Assembly: GCA_024663395.1 (NCBI GenBank)
Contig: JANFAH010000045.1
Span: 477,701 to 541,700, forward strand
Direction of reading: 5' to 3'
DNA: 64,000 bases
Source of the DNA: Pisolithus tinctorius
Taxonomy: Eukaryota > Basidiomycota > Agaricomycetes > Boletales > Pisolithaceae
In this document: positions 10,372 to 22,944 of the stretch, piece after piece
Layout: each line of letters begins with the position of its first letter
Numbering within the stretch: position 1 is the stretch's first letter
Made by a program: the position numbers and the translations under genes
Notes under the pieces: model-generated
Told to the model about the DNA's origin: nothing
Seen by the model: the letters and a program-made list of their open reading frames with translations, nothing else
Database searches by the model: none

Positions 10372-13300
10372 TCAATCCAGTACTTCAAACCGTCCCCTCT
10401 TCACCTCCCTTATTCCATCCTGCTCCTCTTCCAAACCCCTCTTCTCCCCCATACCCATACCACCACTCATCCCTTCACTAAGACCTACACCCACATCGAC
10501 AATGCCTTCGTCTTCCATCATATCAAAGCTAAACCCCTCCGGCACACCCAAATTATCACCGTTCACGAGGTCTTTGAGGATCGCTTGATATCGTTCCTCA
10601 GTCAGCCCCATCCCAGCAAGCGGATCAATCCGCATGTCAGTCCCAACTCCACTCATGAACAACGGACCGTTTCCGTTGCCATCTACACCCTCCGCGTTCG
10701 CGGATGCCGATGGTGGGCCAATTCCACCGCCGTCCCCCCCAGAATAAGCCACAGTCGTCCCCGAGGAGGACGCGGAAGACGTCGATGTGGTGGCAGCAGA
10801 AGGGGTGGCTGAAGCGGGTACGAGCGCATCCGTTAACGAATTATCTGTCGAGAGACGCGGAGCACACGGTATTCTCGGGACTCTCGACATCTCCTGGATG
10901 ACCTTGAGATGCATGAGGTGCTTCTGTACAACATCATAACTTCGTAAGCCCCATCCTGCCACGTCACAAACAACACAAAATAGAAAACGCGGTACAGAAA
11001 GGATCTCACCTCCAACATATCCAACAACCCTTCCTTGGTGAACGGTTTCGGTAACACATCGTTCATGCCTGACGAATAATACGTCATGATCTCGCTCGGA
11101 CGCGAATTACTTGTCATTGAGATGATAGGCGTAACGTGATCAAATTTGCGGATCAACGATGTGGCCGATATACCGTCCATCTTGGGCATTACAATGTCCT
11201 AAAACCCGAAGTGTGTCAACAGCCGGCCCCAACGGGCGCCGCCGCGTAAAGAGATCAACTCACCATCAGCACTAAATCATACTTTTCCAAGTTCATCTTA
11301 TTCACCGCTCCCACTCCATCCACTGCCACGTCAATCGCGCATCCGAATACCTGCAAAAACTTGCTGCTCAGTCTCCTGCTCACCGCGTCGTCGTCGACAA
11401 GAAGTACGCGTGGTGGGACTGCCCATCCTGGGACGAACGTTGACCTCCTGACTCGCAGCTTCTGTCCGCCGCCAGTCGAAGGCGTCGCGGCTCCGGAAGT
11501 CGCTGATGAAGATTCTCGGACGCCGGGGTTCGTGGGCGTAGGTCGCACGACTTCTTCAGCACCTGGACTTTCCTCTTTCTCGAACCCCTCCCCTTCACAC
11601 TCCCCAATTCCACCTACACCGTCTTCATCAGCACATCCATTCCCGCCTCCATTCCCACCCCCATTCATATTTGGCGTACCAGGTATGTCCCCACCATACG
11701 TCCAATTCCCATTCGCATCATCAAGCGCACTCCTCGGAAGCAAATGTCCCAATGTGAACACCTGTAATCCCTCGTGAACCGTTTGAACCGTCCCGTCCCA
11801 GGATGTATCCGGAGGGATTAGAAAGGGAGCATCACCACTCCGTCATATCCGTCCCCTCCGGTCTCGTTCCATTTCCCGAACCTGTACCATTACTCGTCAC
11901 TTCAGCAGACGCCCTAGCCTTTCTCGACATCTCATTCATCTGGGCCAAACTCGCCCTCGCAATCGCGGTCGGATCCGGATACCGATGATCCCCAACCAAC
12001 CCCAGCACGCGATGGGCCTTATGGACGGGTAAAAACTGAACCTGCTGCATGGGTTGCATCGTTTGCATAGCCGACACCATTTGTTGCATCGATGTCGCTT
12101 GCGGTAAGGAAGACATTGATTCCTGCATGGGTGATTGCATAGATGGGATCGTTTGCGAGAGAGGGATTGTTTCTCGCATGGAAGATATCTGTTCCTGCAT
12201 AGATGGAATCGATTGAATTAATTGTATCGGTGGCTCAGCAGGTCCTTGCGCCTGACCTTGTGCTTGTGAAACTGATGGAGACGGGGATTGGGATTGCGCT
12301 TGCGCTTGCGCCTGTGCTTGTGCTTGAGCCTGACTTCTTGATAGTGCCCGAAAAAGTGTCGATGACGACGCAGACGTAGTGGGCGGTCCATGCGGTCCAT
12401 GTCCATGTCCATGGGATCCGAGCATGTGTTGCGAATGAGACGCGGTGAGCGGCTGCAAAAACGGACATCGCTGCGGCTGTTGCGAAGCCAGCAACGTCGC
12501 TGACATCGCAGCCGCCGTGGTCGATATTTTCGTCGACATGCCGAACATGGACGGAGGTGGGTGCGTGTTGGGAGTCATACTGTGTCCCAGAGACCCTGAT
12601 CTTGTCGGGGGAGGTATCACAGGTGTATGGGGACCTTGTATTTGCTGGGAGTTATTTGCAAGGCCAGCTGTAGGTGGTGCTGGTCCGGGTGCGATGGATG
12701 TTGCGAGAATGGAATCTTTGTGCTTCGCTGAGGAACAACGATGAGTATGCGAACGTGCATCGGAGACGCAGGCACAGGGTACACGGGGTAGGGTGCAAGG
12801 ATCCATTGCACCCGCGACCCAACTCCGATTATCTAGATTCCCTTAACAACCCAACCATTTCTTTGGTCCAAATAACACGGAACACGAACGAACAGAGCAA
12901 GATCCAGACCAAAAAAAAGTAAGCAGACTCGCCGCCTTCCGCACGCAGAAAATATTGCACTAAACTCTGCATCAAACCACCCTGCCGAGCAAGATTCCTC
13001 TGGAAACGAACCATTTCTCCAAGCACGTCCTTGTAACACCTTTCCAAACCTCTCACTCGATCCTCTGACCTACCAGTCGGGTCCTTAGAGAGTCGTTCTG
13101 AGACTGCAGCGCCGCGACTTACTGCTGTAATCCTGACATTCCGCTCTGAAAGCCAGACACGGTGTTCTGCAATCCTGTTGTGACGGATTGAAGAGTTGCG
13201 TTTTGAGCATGCGATGCGTTGGCTTGGGACTAGAAGGCGGTCATCTGCGACTGGAGCGCTGAATGCTGGTTCTGCAGTGCACTCGTATGCGACGCGAGGG

Positions 13301-13994
13301 TGTTGGTTTGCGTTTGGAGAGATTTCAATTCGCCACCTAGGGGTCCGGCTGAGCCAGAACGACCCAGCGTAGAGGGTCTGGTAGCGGACCCTGATGGTGC
13401 TGATACACGCGCTGCAGGGGCCTTGCGTTTCATGTTTTCCAGGGCTTCTCGCCGGTCAGCGTGGAAGTCAGGATGTCGGAATGTCCACGAGTGTTCACCA
13501 AATTGGGTGTCGTCGGTATTTTTGACCTGGAGTACATGTCAGAATGGGAATGTCCTCCGGTCATAAGAGACACCAGAGCGCGCATATAAGATGCACGCGA
13601 TATATGCGCATACCCACCTTGTGCAAGTCATATTTGTTCAGCTGCCTGTCAAACGAGGCAAAATTAGAGTGTTTAAACACGCGAGGGAGGTTTGATTTCG
13701 TGAAGTCGTTCATGTCCTATTGGAAGGGGAGATGTGAGTAGGGCAAGAGAAGAGGTCAGAAGTGAGATCGCGTGGTCTATCAAAGTGATGACTGGCTGAT
13801 GAGAGATAGAGCAGGAAAGAAGTGGGAAGACCCACCTTAACGACAAAGCAACCACCGTTTGGACCGCATGATACTATGTGTGGGAAGGATTGATCCTCAA
13901 GTATCCTGATTGCAAGTAAGCAGTGGATCGGAAGGATGGCCGCGAAGAGGACGTACTTGCACAGTTTCTTGACGAAGTCGCTGGTCGCTGGCAT
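10372..13994 (-). pseudogene. SKN7-like response regulator/HSF-type transcription factor, probably decaying
   Basis: The domain order fits fungal Skn7: HSF-type DNA-binding domain (exons at about 13994-13955, 13900-13840, 13718-13620 and 13540-13440), coiled coil (about 13400-13120), the LERCYKDVLGEMV segment (13056-12925), a long Gln/Ser/Met-rich linker (about 12750-11850) and a receiver domain (11500-11267 and 11199-11015). The receiver has the acidic DDD pocket, the phosphoacceptor in DIVMPKMDG and the lysine in LPKPFTKEG, so it looks competent. Skn7 normally acts in osmotic and oxidative-stress phosphorelays. Signs of decay: an in-frame TAG at 13230-13232 in the coiled coil; a frame break near 11,845; and changes at positions nearly invariant in HSF domains (FASFDRQLNKYDLHK instead of FASFVRQLNKYDFHK). 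The TAA at about 13,118 is better read as part of a GTAAGT donor of a 53-nt intron. A usable N-terminal extension rich in Gln/Pro lies upstream of 13994. Confidence 0.65.
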
Positions 13995-14254
13995 GTTGTC
14001 ATCGCTGTCCCTTTGAGATTGTGGTGGAGCGAGTGGGGGTGGGGGTGATGGCGGAGGTTGTTGTTGTTGCAGTTGTTCGCGTTTGAATTGTCTTGATTCT
14101 GATCAGACAGGTTTGGTTTGGTGGATGGAAAGCGAAGAGGGGTGTTGTTGTGGATGGAGCGGGCCAGATGCAGGGAGGATGTCTTCGCGAGAGCTAGAAG
14201 TTCGATGGAGGGGGTGTGGGCAGGATGGCGGTGGAGACGAGTGACGATAGGGAG

Positions 14255-14443
14255 TCACGCGATTTGGCGAATTGAGAAGCGGGAGGGTGTTGATGTTGGA
14301 GCGAGACAGGCTGACGGGGGGCAGGTGGAGCTGGGAGGGCCGCGGGAGGTGCGGACACTGGCTTGGATGTATCGGATCAGAGGGAGAAGTGTGGGGTCAA
14401 AGACATTGATTGGTGCCGGTGTTACCTTATTGGGAACCAACAC
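14255..14443 (-). pseudogene. Possible fragment of a wax-synthase-like gene
   Basis: A short stretch reads FDPTLLPLIRYIQ on the minus strand, matching FDAMLPPLIRYIQ in the wax-synthase-like gene at 17.8-19.0 kb, with DNA-level similarity over about 45 bases. Nothing else of the gene is visible next to it. It may be a small duplicated scrap or chance. Confidence 0.3.
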
Positions 14444-14747
14444 TGATGCAGGGGGGAATGATTAGTCTCGGAAGGGAAGCCAGCAAAATCCCCCCCAAAC
14501 AGCCATAAGAGTCAAGAGAGGGGTAATTAGAGCTACACCAGTTGTGTACAACAGCCATTCCACAGGTCTATAGCTAGATCATGCACATACAGAAGACAGG
14601 TAGCCCGATGTAAGGTGCCATTCACCCTGCGAATGCGAAGTCCAAGTTTTCAACTTCAGCTTCAGTTAAGAGGTTCACGTGATGTGAACTGTCACGTGCA
14701 TCCACCTGAGGTATGAACCATTGTCACCCAGTTACTACAATCATTGA

Positions 14748-16004
14748 ATGTCTGGCTCATCTGCAGGATCCACCTGCTCGTTGCACTCACACGGCCTTAC
14801 AATCAATCCTCTAGACCTGTGGAACCCCCTGCCTCCCCCCAGGACTCACAAGAAAGCTGTGGTATGGACAACAGAGGAGGAAGGCACATTATTGGATTTC
14901 TTGGCCTCTCATCTTTCACAGGCCAGCGATGGGAACTTTAAGAAGGCTACGTGGAACGCTGCAGCAGCCCACATGGCTCATAATCATCCACTGAGTCTGG
15001 ATAACAGTGATAAGACAGCTGAATTGTGTGAGCGGAAGTTCAAGGCAGTAAGTCATCATATCATTCTTTTTTTTTGCCTTGCTAACAATTATCCAGCTTA
15101 AAAAATCCTACTACGCTGTCGCCGATCTTAAATCGGTGGCCTCTGGCTTTGCTTATGACAATGAGCACAGTGCGATGATCTCGCTGGACAATGCCAATCT
15201 TTGGGATTGGTATGTAAAGGTAATGTAGTTTTTTTCTTGTCAGATCATCCACTAACATCTAGTCAGGCGCACAAAGATGCGAAGCCGTTTTGCAATTCTG
15301 GGTTCCCCCACTTCACCAGCATCGAGCTCCTTCTCCCCTCGCATGGCCAAGGTTGGTTTATCTACTGGCCACATGCCACTGCCACGCCTTGTACAACCAC
15401 GACCTCTGCCTTCGATACTCCTGCCTCTACTGCACCCCCCACCGCTTCAACCATTCCTACCCCCCTTCCTTTCCTCTCCCTCCTCAACATGATGCATGCT
15501 CTCAATGCTCACCATCGCAAGGACACACAGTCCATGGATCCAAACTCCATCCCCCCTTCCACACCATCAAGTTTTTTGTTGCATGCATCAGCTGGGTCGT
15601 CATCGTCATCGGCCATCACCAGCATCAGTCACGGAAAAAGGAAAGCCGAGTCTGTTGCGATGTCCGAAGGTGGATTGAAGCGCTCTCGGCCCCCGTTGGC
15701 CAAAGTGCATGCTGAAGAAGATCGCAGTTCATTCATCACCACCATCACCTCCAGGCTTGATAATTTCATGCACACGATCACTGCCCCATTGCCCCCACCA
15801 CCCACTACCAATCCCCTCATCGACACTGCCATGGACTACATCAACAGCATGCCACAGCTCTCAACAGATGATCGGATCAACATTGGCAACTACTTCCTCA
15901 GCATGACCCTGGATGATGTGAATATTTTCCTCAAGCATCAGGAGCCAGTGAAGCAGATTTGGGTGCAGCGTCGGCTGATGAAGTACCAGGATGGGCAGAG
16001 ATAG
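14748..16004 (+). CDS. Harbinger ORF1: Myb/SANT-like DNA-binding protein, 386 aa
   Basis: Three exons (14748-15047, 15097-15219, 15267-16004) give 1161 nt in frame. The N-terminal half has a trihelix/Myb-like pattern: WTTEEEGTLLDFL (about residues 40-52), ATWNAAA, then KTAELCERKFKALKKSYYAV across intron 1. A Pro/Ser/Thr-rich linker leads to a C-terminal helical segment (STDDRINIGNYFLSMTLDDVNIFL). In PIF/Harbinger elements the Myb-like partner binds transposon DNA and assists nuclear entry and action of the transposase; that role is taken from the family. No break is visible. Confidence 0.82.
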
Positions 16005-16200
16005 GTGTTTGTCTTGTTTTTTTTTTTTTTACAATATACAAATGTAGCCCCCCCCCCTGCATATCCTTTCAAGTCCCCCCCCCTTTATACAAACATGTAC
16101 ATAATAAAATGTACATGACAATGGAAGTTATTTTTCTACATGAGTGTGAAACAATTGTAAGAACATATATTTGTACACCATGAAATCTGAATGTTCAGGC

Positions 16201-17513
16201 TCAGAGAAGGCCCCTAATTGTAAGCTGGTGCTGATAGTCAATCCACATCTCCTCTGCAATGTTGTCATGCCTATTATCAGCCCTTCTCCTCTCTGCAGCA
16301 TCTGCTGGTCCATCACCAAGGCTTCCAATACCATCATCCTCTCCTATGTCCATGGCAAGTTCAGGGTCAAAGAACTCTTCTGGATCATAGCGCCATATGA
16401 AATTGTGGAGGGCACAGAGAGCAGCAGGTACTTGAGTTTGGGTGTGGATGCTATATTCAGGGGGAATTTGAAGAATCCTCCACCTGTGTTTTATAACACC
16501 AAATATCCGTTCAATGGCATTTCTAAGTCCAGCATGGTGAAGGTTGAATAACTCCTCTCGGTTTTGAGGTCTATAAAATAGAAGTTACAGGTACACTGAG
16601 CAGAATGGAATAGCAACTTACCTTAATCCAGCCTGGCGCCATTCTTTCAGATGGTAACAAACACCTCGATAGGGAACCAGAAGTGCATCACAGGTCCCAA
16701 ACCCTGCATCTGCAAGAAGGTACTTCCCAGGTGGCATGTGCAAGTCATTCCTGTGTGCATCATGCCACATGGTTGCATCTGCAGTGGACCCATCAAAGCC
16801 AGTGAGGGCATATGTGAAGAAGAAGTCAAAATCACAGATGAAGAGACAGTTTTGAGATAGGTAGCCCTTCTGGTTCCTCATGTAAGGCTGGTCCTCAGCA
16901 GCAGTGAATGCTCGAATATGAGTGCCATCAACTGCACCAATACAATCCTGGAAAAATCGGAAGCATGGGTCACTAGTAATCATAGTTGATATGGGAGTGT
17001 TGTTGGTGGGGAATTGCACTTGGGATGCATAGAATTGTCCCCCAGAAAAGAAAGCCAACATGGCTTTGAAATATCTAAAAAATTGTGAGAAAAATATCAG
17101 ACAGTCCAATGAACTCCCTACCTAGTGATGGTCCCTGGTGAGTGTTGGAACCTCTCAGCAACATGCCGGGATGACAACCCAGTAACACAGGTGTAGAGGA
17201 ATATCCCAAGTTGTTCCTCCACAGAAATTCCATTGCGAGAAGGCACAAAACCATGATGGGTGAGCACCTGCATCAGGTGATCAAAAACCCCATGGCTGAC
17301 ACCAAGGCAAGTCTGTATCCTGTCTGGATGACCATTCAGGAGCTCTAGCATCCACCCCTCACCAGTCAGGATTGAGGTATGGTAGGGGATTGGTTCTGAG
17401 TCAGAATGAAAAAGGAGGTCATAGAGGCATAGCACCTGGATCATCACTGCTACTACAAGTGCAGCAAGACAGCAATGACAATGGTGCTGGAGCTGCTGTG
17501 CTTCAAGATCCAT
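16201..17513 (-). CDS. Harbinger DDE transposase, 404 aa
   Basis: Exons 17513-17122, 17074-16622 and 16570-16201 total 1215 nt and end in TGA. DDE_Tnp_4-type motifs are present: an HTH-like SVEEQLGIFLYTCVTGLSSRHVAERFQ region, GAVDGTH with the first catalytic Asp, LLADAGFG with the second, and RNAIERIFGVIKHRW with the Glu. The enzyme should cut at the terminal repeats and insert at TWA sites, consistent with the flanking TAA. All three catalytic acids are present and there are no stops. Confidence 0.88.
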
Positions 17514-17831
17514 AGCAGAGTTGTTTGATCTGTTATCACAATGTTATCTATTGAACTACAAGTTGTGTTGTTGTCTTATATAATCATCACATGACTACAT
17601 TACTAAAGCAGAAGCCTGAAACTTGGACTTTGCATTCGCACGAGCATGCACAGCTTATATAATCATCATGTGACTTCAGAGGGTGAATGGCGCCTAATAG
17701 TACAGGGAGAGCAGAGCACACTATGATGCACGTTCCCTCAACCACCTATCCATCACCGTCACATAATATTCCACGATCCCTTTGACAGGGCATGCAGTAT
17801 CCAACAAGGTTGTTGATGCAAGCAACCCTGC

Positions 17832-19017
17832 TCATGCGAACCCATCCACCATGATACTTCCCCACACCAACAACCAAGCCATCCACCACACTCTCCCAGT
17901 CCACCCACCCACTTCCTTCCCTGTCATCTGCATGAACATATGCTCAAGGAGAACACTGATGGCCATCATCCTGAACGTGAGGAGCATGCACCGCCATTCG
18001 ACATTTTGATTGGGCATGACTACCACAATTTTGTGCACTACCCCTGATGTGAGAAATGATCCCAGCACATATCCCATACATCCGAACGCAATTCCAAGAG
18101 GCCATCCTCTGACGACAATGCATGTCTGCGGAAACAGTTGATGCCATCTATAACCCCAGAAGTCGTGCAACAAGTCTGCTTTCCATGGCTTGTTGAATAT
18201 GGGTGGCCATTGTGCAGGGTCTTGCCGGAGCACGATGACACCAATGAGCGTAGCAATGTCATATATTAGTTGCAAAACAGCAAAGATAGCAACTGCGTGA
18301 AGACAGTGATGATAATGGACTGGATGTATCGGATGAGAGGAGGAAGCATTGCATCAAAGATCCTGCCTCCACTTAGAACAGTAAAGCTCTCGAGCGAAAA
18401 TGCTTGTGTAGCAAGGTGGAATGCACCACATACAATGCTGTGGTACCAAGTAGATAGTAAGACATGTGCTGCGAACCATCCACGTGAGGAGGGACATGTG
18501 TCTGCAGGAAACTGGAGGCTTCCAGACCAGTTCCACCTGATGCCACAGACATTGGTGGAGAGGCCCATCACATCCATGAAGATGGAAGGGGGAGAACTGG
18601 CAGGCCAGAGCTGCCGCTTGAGTGGGTCTTTTGCAGTTGTCCATTCGAGTGTGCAGACGACGAAGCAGAAAATAATGAGCTATACAGACTGGGAATCACC
18701 CAATGTCAGAAGAATGAAAGATGACATGAGTGCAGCATACCGCAAAATCAACATTAAAAAAACATTTTCTGAGGGCCCCCACCTGTGAAATCAATGCCGA
18801 TGGTGGCTTGGAAAGCCAGGAGAGCGATGAGTGGCCACAGTGCGATGCACAACACACGTGTTCTGGGGAGAATGACTAGGACTGCAGCGACATAGTAAGA
18901 GAGGCATGTTGATACGATGTACATGAAGAATGTGGGTGCGTCGAACAGGTGTCTCTCTGACACAGGTGGTACATGGAAGAAGTGGGTGAGCAGGTCCTCA
19001 AGGAATGACCAGGCCAT
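17832..19017 (-). pseudogene. Wax-synthase-like membrane O-acyltransferase, frameshifted
   Basis: Exon 1 starts at ATG 19017 and carries hydrophobic segments (FFMYIVSTCLSYYVAAVLVILP). A second exon (about 18690-18290) is open through ...LLPLIRYIQ-type sequence. The last part (about 18280-17832) has the signature PPIFNKPWKADLLHDFWGYRWHQLF of the wax synthase-type MBOAT domain, with the conserved His in RWHQLF. The family transfers acyl groups to alcohols in the ER membrane. At about 18,290-18,300 the frame carrying RYIQSIIITVFTQ and the frame carrying LIYDIATLIGV are offset by one base with no credible intron between them, so a frameshift is likely. If an unrecognised intron removes the offset, the gene would be intact. 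Confidence 0.6.
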
Positions 19018-19273
19018 CGTTGTCAGGCGATGACAACTGGAGGCTGCTCAGGTTTGTTTTCGTGGTTTATTATATAGTCCAACATTTTTTTACAAGTGCA
19101 CAGAACATGAAAAGCCCTGCAGTGTTTGTGGGTACACAGTCGACCATGGCGCCATGTACTGGAGCGCACATTAGCCAGCTACCCTCAGTGATGAGACTCC
19201 AAATTCACCCTCTCCGAGCATGCCCACATGGATGGCCTGCTACAAGCTAGAACTAGTACTACAGCACAACCCT

Positions 19274-21067
19274 CTATGCAATCTTGACCATCTACACAAA
19301 CATTGTCAACGATTATATATATAAAACCAAAACGAACTCACCTTTGCATACAACGATCCCATGACCTTCCCAACCTGCTTCAGTGTATCAATTGCAGCAC
19401 CATACATATCCTATCAGTGGACAAGTCAGCAGTGTGACGTGGCAATTGCAAGCAAGCATTACTTACATCTACTTCTGGTTCATCAAAGACTAATAGACAT
19501 CCCTTTCCTTGATCGAGGATGCCATAAAACACTTTGTCCAGTATCATCTGGGACAGCCTTTGTAAACAAAACACAGGTGAGTTGTTACGAGTACATTGTG
19601 TGTGGTGAAAAAGCTCACTTCGCTTCGACGTTCTGTCGACCTTGACCAACTTGTTTGGCGACATAATCGATCTCAATGATGGAATAAGATTCAATGATGC
19701 ATAACAGGTTCTGTTCGAGAAGTGTATCGTAAAGCACTGTGAGGTGCGAATGGATCGTGAAGTCCAATGAGAGTTCTGCCCAACACGATGGTCAGGGGAT
19801 GAGGGAGACGCACCATCTTTATAATCCCTGAGCACCTTTTCGAATTCAGCCAGATTATGGTTTTGGTGGGCAAGCACTACCACACACATGCATTCGATCT
19901 CACACAGTTGAGCATATTTCACCACCAGTTTGATAGATAGAAGAGTGGTGACATCCTCTGACTGTGATAGACCTGAGTCTGGGACCAGTTGATGGTGGAA
20001 GATACACACGAGATTCAGCATGACTTTGCATAGGAGAATATACTTCAATGCGTTCAGTGTGCTCCAGTCATCTTGAGACGACATGTTCTCAAACGTGTTG
20101 TAGAAGTAGGAGTAAGCAGTGGTGTAATCTTTATCCTCTGCATGAAGAATCCCAGATTGTAAATTGAGCACTGCTCGTAAATGCGGTGGGCAGTATATCG
20201 AGTTAGCAGCTGTCCGAGCTGATGTGAGGGCAGCCTAGGATAGTCGAGTCGAGTGAGTTATGTTCAGAAAGCAAGGAAGAACTGTACCTTTGCTTTTACC
20301 AAGTTTCCGATGCCACGATAGACACGACTCTCAAAGAGATGGACTTTGGTGAGGATCATTTTGTCGTCCAATTTCTTAAGTTCTGTTAGAAGTGTATCTA
20401 TCCATGTCAGAGCAGCTTTAAACTGCAAAACTTCCAACTGGCTAAGTGAGTATAAGAAACACATCCACCCGCGTATATATACAGCAAGACTCACAGTAAG
20501 ATGAGACAGATTTCCAAGCTGTATTTGAGGAATATCTGTTTCCCACATTTCGACCAGTCGATGTTATCCAATAGAATGTCAATTTAGGTCTGACGACTGT
20601 TGGGTATGTCAATGAAGTAATTGAGTAGGGTACAAACTACATGGGTGAATGTGAATTTCAATAAAGTAACTGGAGCATTGGCACACACTGAGTTTTGCAG
20701 TTTTGGCTTTTGAGGTGGATGACATGAACAATCTCGAAAGGGTGATCACCTCTGCCAACCCTTGTGCATTTCTGCTCATCCATGAGGGCGACTGTGGCAA
20801 GGAGGAATTGGCAAGTGGGCTCACCTCTGATCTCGGTATAGTTCTGCGAGTTTAATCATGGCGTTTTCTTGGTCTCGCAGTACCTGATCTCTCTTGACAT
20901 TGGATGGCGATGCTGTTGGGGGTGAAGTGATTGGGTAGCTTGGATGGCATCGAACACAAGTGACAAACTGACAAACCTGATGAGACGAGAATTTGCTTGT
21001 AAATCTCTTCTGCCCGTGCTGGGTTGGCATTCTTGGCATTGTCCAGCAGTGCTTGGTTGGTGGTCAT
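19274..21067 (-). pseudogene. RPN6-like 26S proteasome lid subunit copy with nonsense codon
   Basis: ATG at 21067. Recognisable pieces include AELYRDQR (about 20,830), a segment with LAEVITLSRLFMSSTSKAKTAK (about 20,740), LLTELKKLDDKMILTKVHLFESRVYRGIGNLVKAK (about 20,300), AANSIYCPPHLRAVLNLQSGILHAEDKDY (about 20,170), FEKVLRDYKD (19,814), TVLYDTLLEQNLL (19,775-19,619), LSQMILDKVFYGILDQGKGCLLVFDEPEVD (19,557-19,467) and terminal exons 19410-19342 and 19291-19274. This is Rpn6/PSMD11 order, including the PCI region. Exon edges are good GT-AG sites. An in-frame TAA at 20584-20586 (Gln position) breaks the PCI-proximal part, and several usually conserved residues differ (KYAQLCEIECMCVVVL). Rpn6 is normally essential and single copy, so this is probably an extra, decaying copy. 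Confidence 0.68.
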
Positions 21068-22944
21068 GGTGGTGGTGGTTGTGGTGTTGTGGTGACATGT
21101 CCATCGTGGGACTAACACCGGGCACTGACACGTTCCTCCTGCTTTCAAGCAACCTAGCCATTGCCAACAACACTGTCCTCCCCATACCAAATCTCAGCCT
21201 CCCGCGACACCTGTTTACACTTATAAACTCTTCTCTGGGCCATCTACACGATGTCACACACAAATCACTCTAGTGGAAGGCATCAAGGCAGACAGTGCAT
21301 AGACACTTAGAGCTAGTTCGGTAACGAAGTCCCACAAAGAATCCAGGTGAAAAAACCCCAAAAAAAGTCCCAGGCCTTCATGACATAAGCATACAGAGTT
21401 CAATCGGAGCCCCAATTTAGGAGGAGAGCATCTGGTGTATGGCCGAGATGCCATGCTAGAGGCAGGGTTATGCATCAAAGCTCCACTTGTACAGCATCTA
21501 CTCTTGCTTCTCCCTCCATTCATTGCCATGCCCCCTCGTAAAGCAGCAAAATCATCTGACCACAAGGGTAAATCTCATAGTTTGCAGTCCCCAGATGGCC
21601 ACTCGATGCAAGTGTTGTGGTCAGATAAGGATACATTTGCTCTTCTTGACTTCATCGATTCCCACAAGGCAACCACTGGTGATGGTTTAAATTTCAAGGT
21701 GCCATTTTGGAATGCCTGTGCAGCTTCTCCGATGCTTGCAAACCCTGAGAAAGGGGGGCCCAAAACCCCTAAATCATGTAAAGAGAAATGGAAAAGGGTG
21801 CATGAGTCAGTCAAATGACAGAATAACTAGCTGATATCACACAGCTACGAAGCACATACATGGTTGTTGATCATCTCAGCTGTTCATCTGGATTTGTGTA
21901 TTCCCTGAAGTCAGGGGCTGATATCAGTGTTGCAAACAAGAATTCATGGGATGGTTACATGAAGGTATGATTCAATCTGATTGGATTGAATGTCCTGTGC
22001 TAATGACAATGTCAGCAGGTCCACAAGGATGCAGCCCCTTATGAAAACAAGGGATGGCTATTTTATGACAGGATGAGTGTGCTCATACCTTCCAAGTGCA
22101 AGGGCTTGAATTGCTTTTTGGCATTGAGTATCAACGATTCTTCTGGAGGCCTGTCCTGCACCAGGTTGAGTTCTTCCAACAGTGAGAGCATGGGGAACAA
22201 CACACTGTCCCTGGGGTCACATTCCATTGACCTCACGATACCAGTGCCCATCGGAGGAAGTGCACCTAGCGCACCAGCAATCAGTCATGATGTGGATATG
22301 TCGTCCATTGTCTTATCAGCATCGCCATCTACCAACCAAACGATTTTCTACCCATTCACAACTGGAAGCGCTGGCTTCAGTATGCCAACAACTTCCTATG
22401 CTCCACCATTGTGGCCATCTGCCAATCAACCCTTGTTCCACTCATTTGCAGCTGGAAATCCCATCCCTGCTATGCTAACAACTTCCCATCACCTGGTGCC
22501 ATCTACTGTCACTTCAGAACATAGCAGATCTACTTTTAACTGGTGCTCAGACCAGTCTGCTGCCCCCCCTGGCACACCATCAAACTTCACTCCTCCAACT
22601 GCCCTGTCATCATTCAATGGCTCGTATGTCAGCTCTGTCAAGCCATCCTCAAGTATTTCGGCTCATATGGAGCACTCCAGAAAGCAGAAGGCAGACAACG
22701 ACAACGATCAATCTGTCATATTGGGTGCTCTTTCAAGCACTGTGGGTTCAACCACCTCATCAGCACGAAAGCGACGCACAGGGAACATGATACTTGAACA
22801 AGTGGAAGAGGAAGTTGGAGGTATCCATGGTACAGTCTGCTCGCATATGACCGCTGTCACCCATGCAATCACATCCCTTGTGGAGTCACCTGTGCCTGTT
22901 CAACCTGTGGCCAATCCCAAGCCTGATTTCCACCAAGACCTGGT

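Larger units (their letters stand above)
14614..17694. mobile_element. Complete PIF/Harbinger element, 3081 bp, TSD TAA
   Basis: The left terminus GGTGCCATTCACCC (14614) and right terminus GGGTGAATGGCGCC (ending 17694) are inverted with one mismatch. The element is flanked by TAA at 14611-14613 and 17695-17697, the 3-bp target duplication typical of PIF/Harbinger. A longer imperfect subterminal match (GAATGC..AGTCCAAG) follows inside each end. Two convergent genes lie inside, a Myb/SANT-like ORF1 (plus) and a DDE transposase (minus), the standard arrangement. Both read open through all exons, so the copy looks recent and may be functional. Confidence 0.9.

Noticed and set aside
11361..11777. 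Plus-strand open frame over the receiver region
   Set aside because: It is antisense to the SKN7-like receiver domain, with composition typical of a reverse-strand shadow.
13115..13121. Second nonsense codon (TAA) in the SKN7-like coiled coil
   Set aside because: It is part of GTAAGT, and a 53-nt intron from there restores the frame into the conserved LERCYKDVL segment, so it is probably a splice donor.
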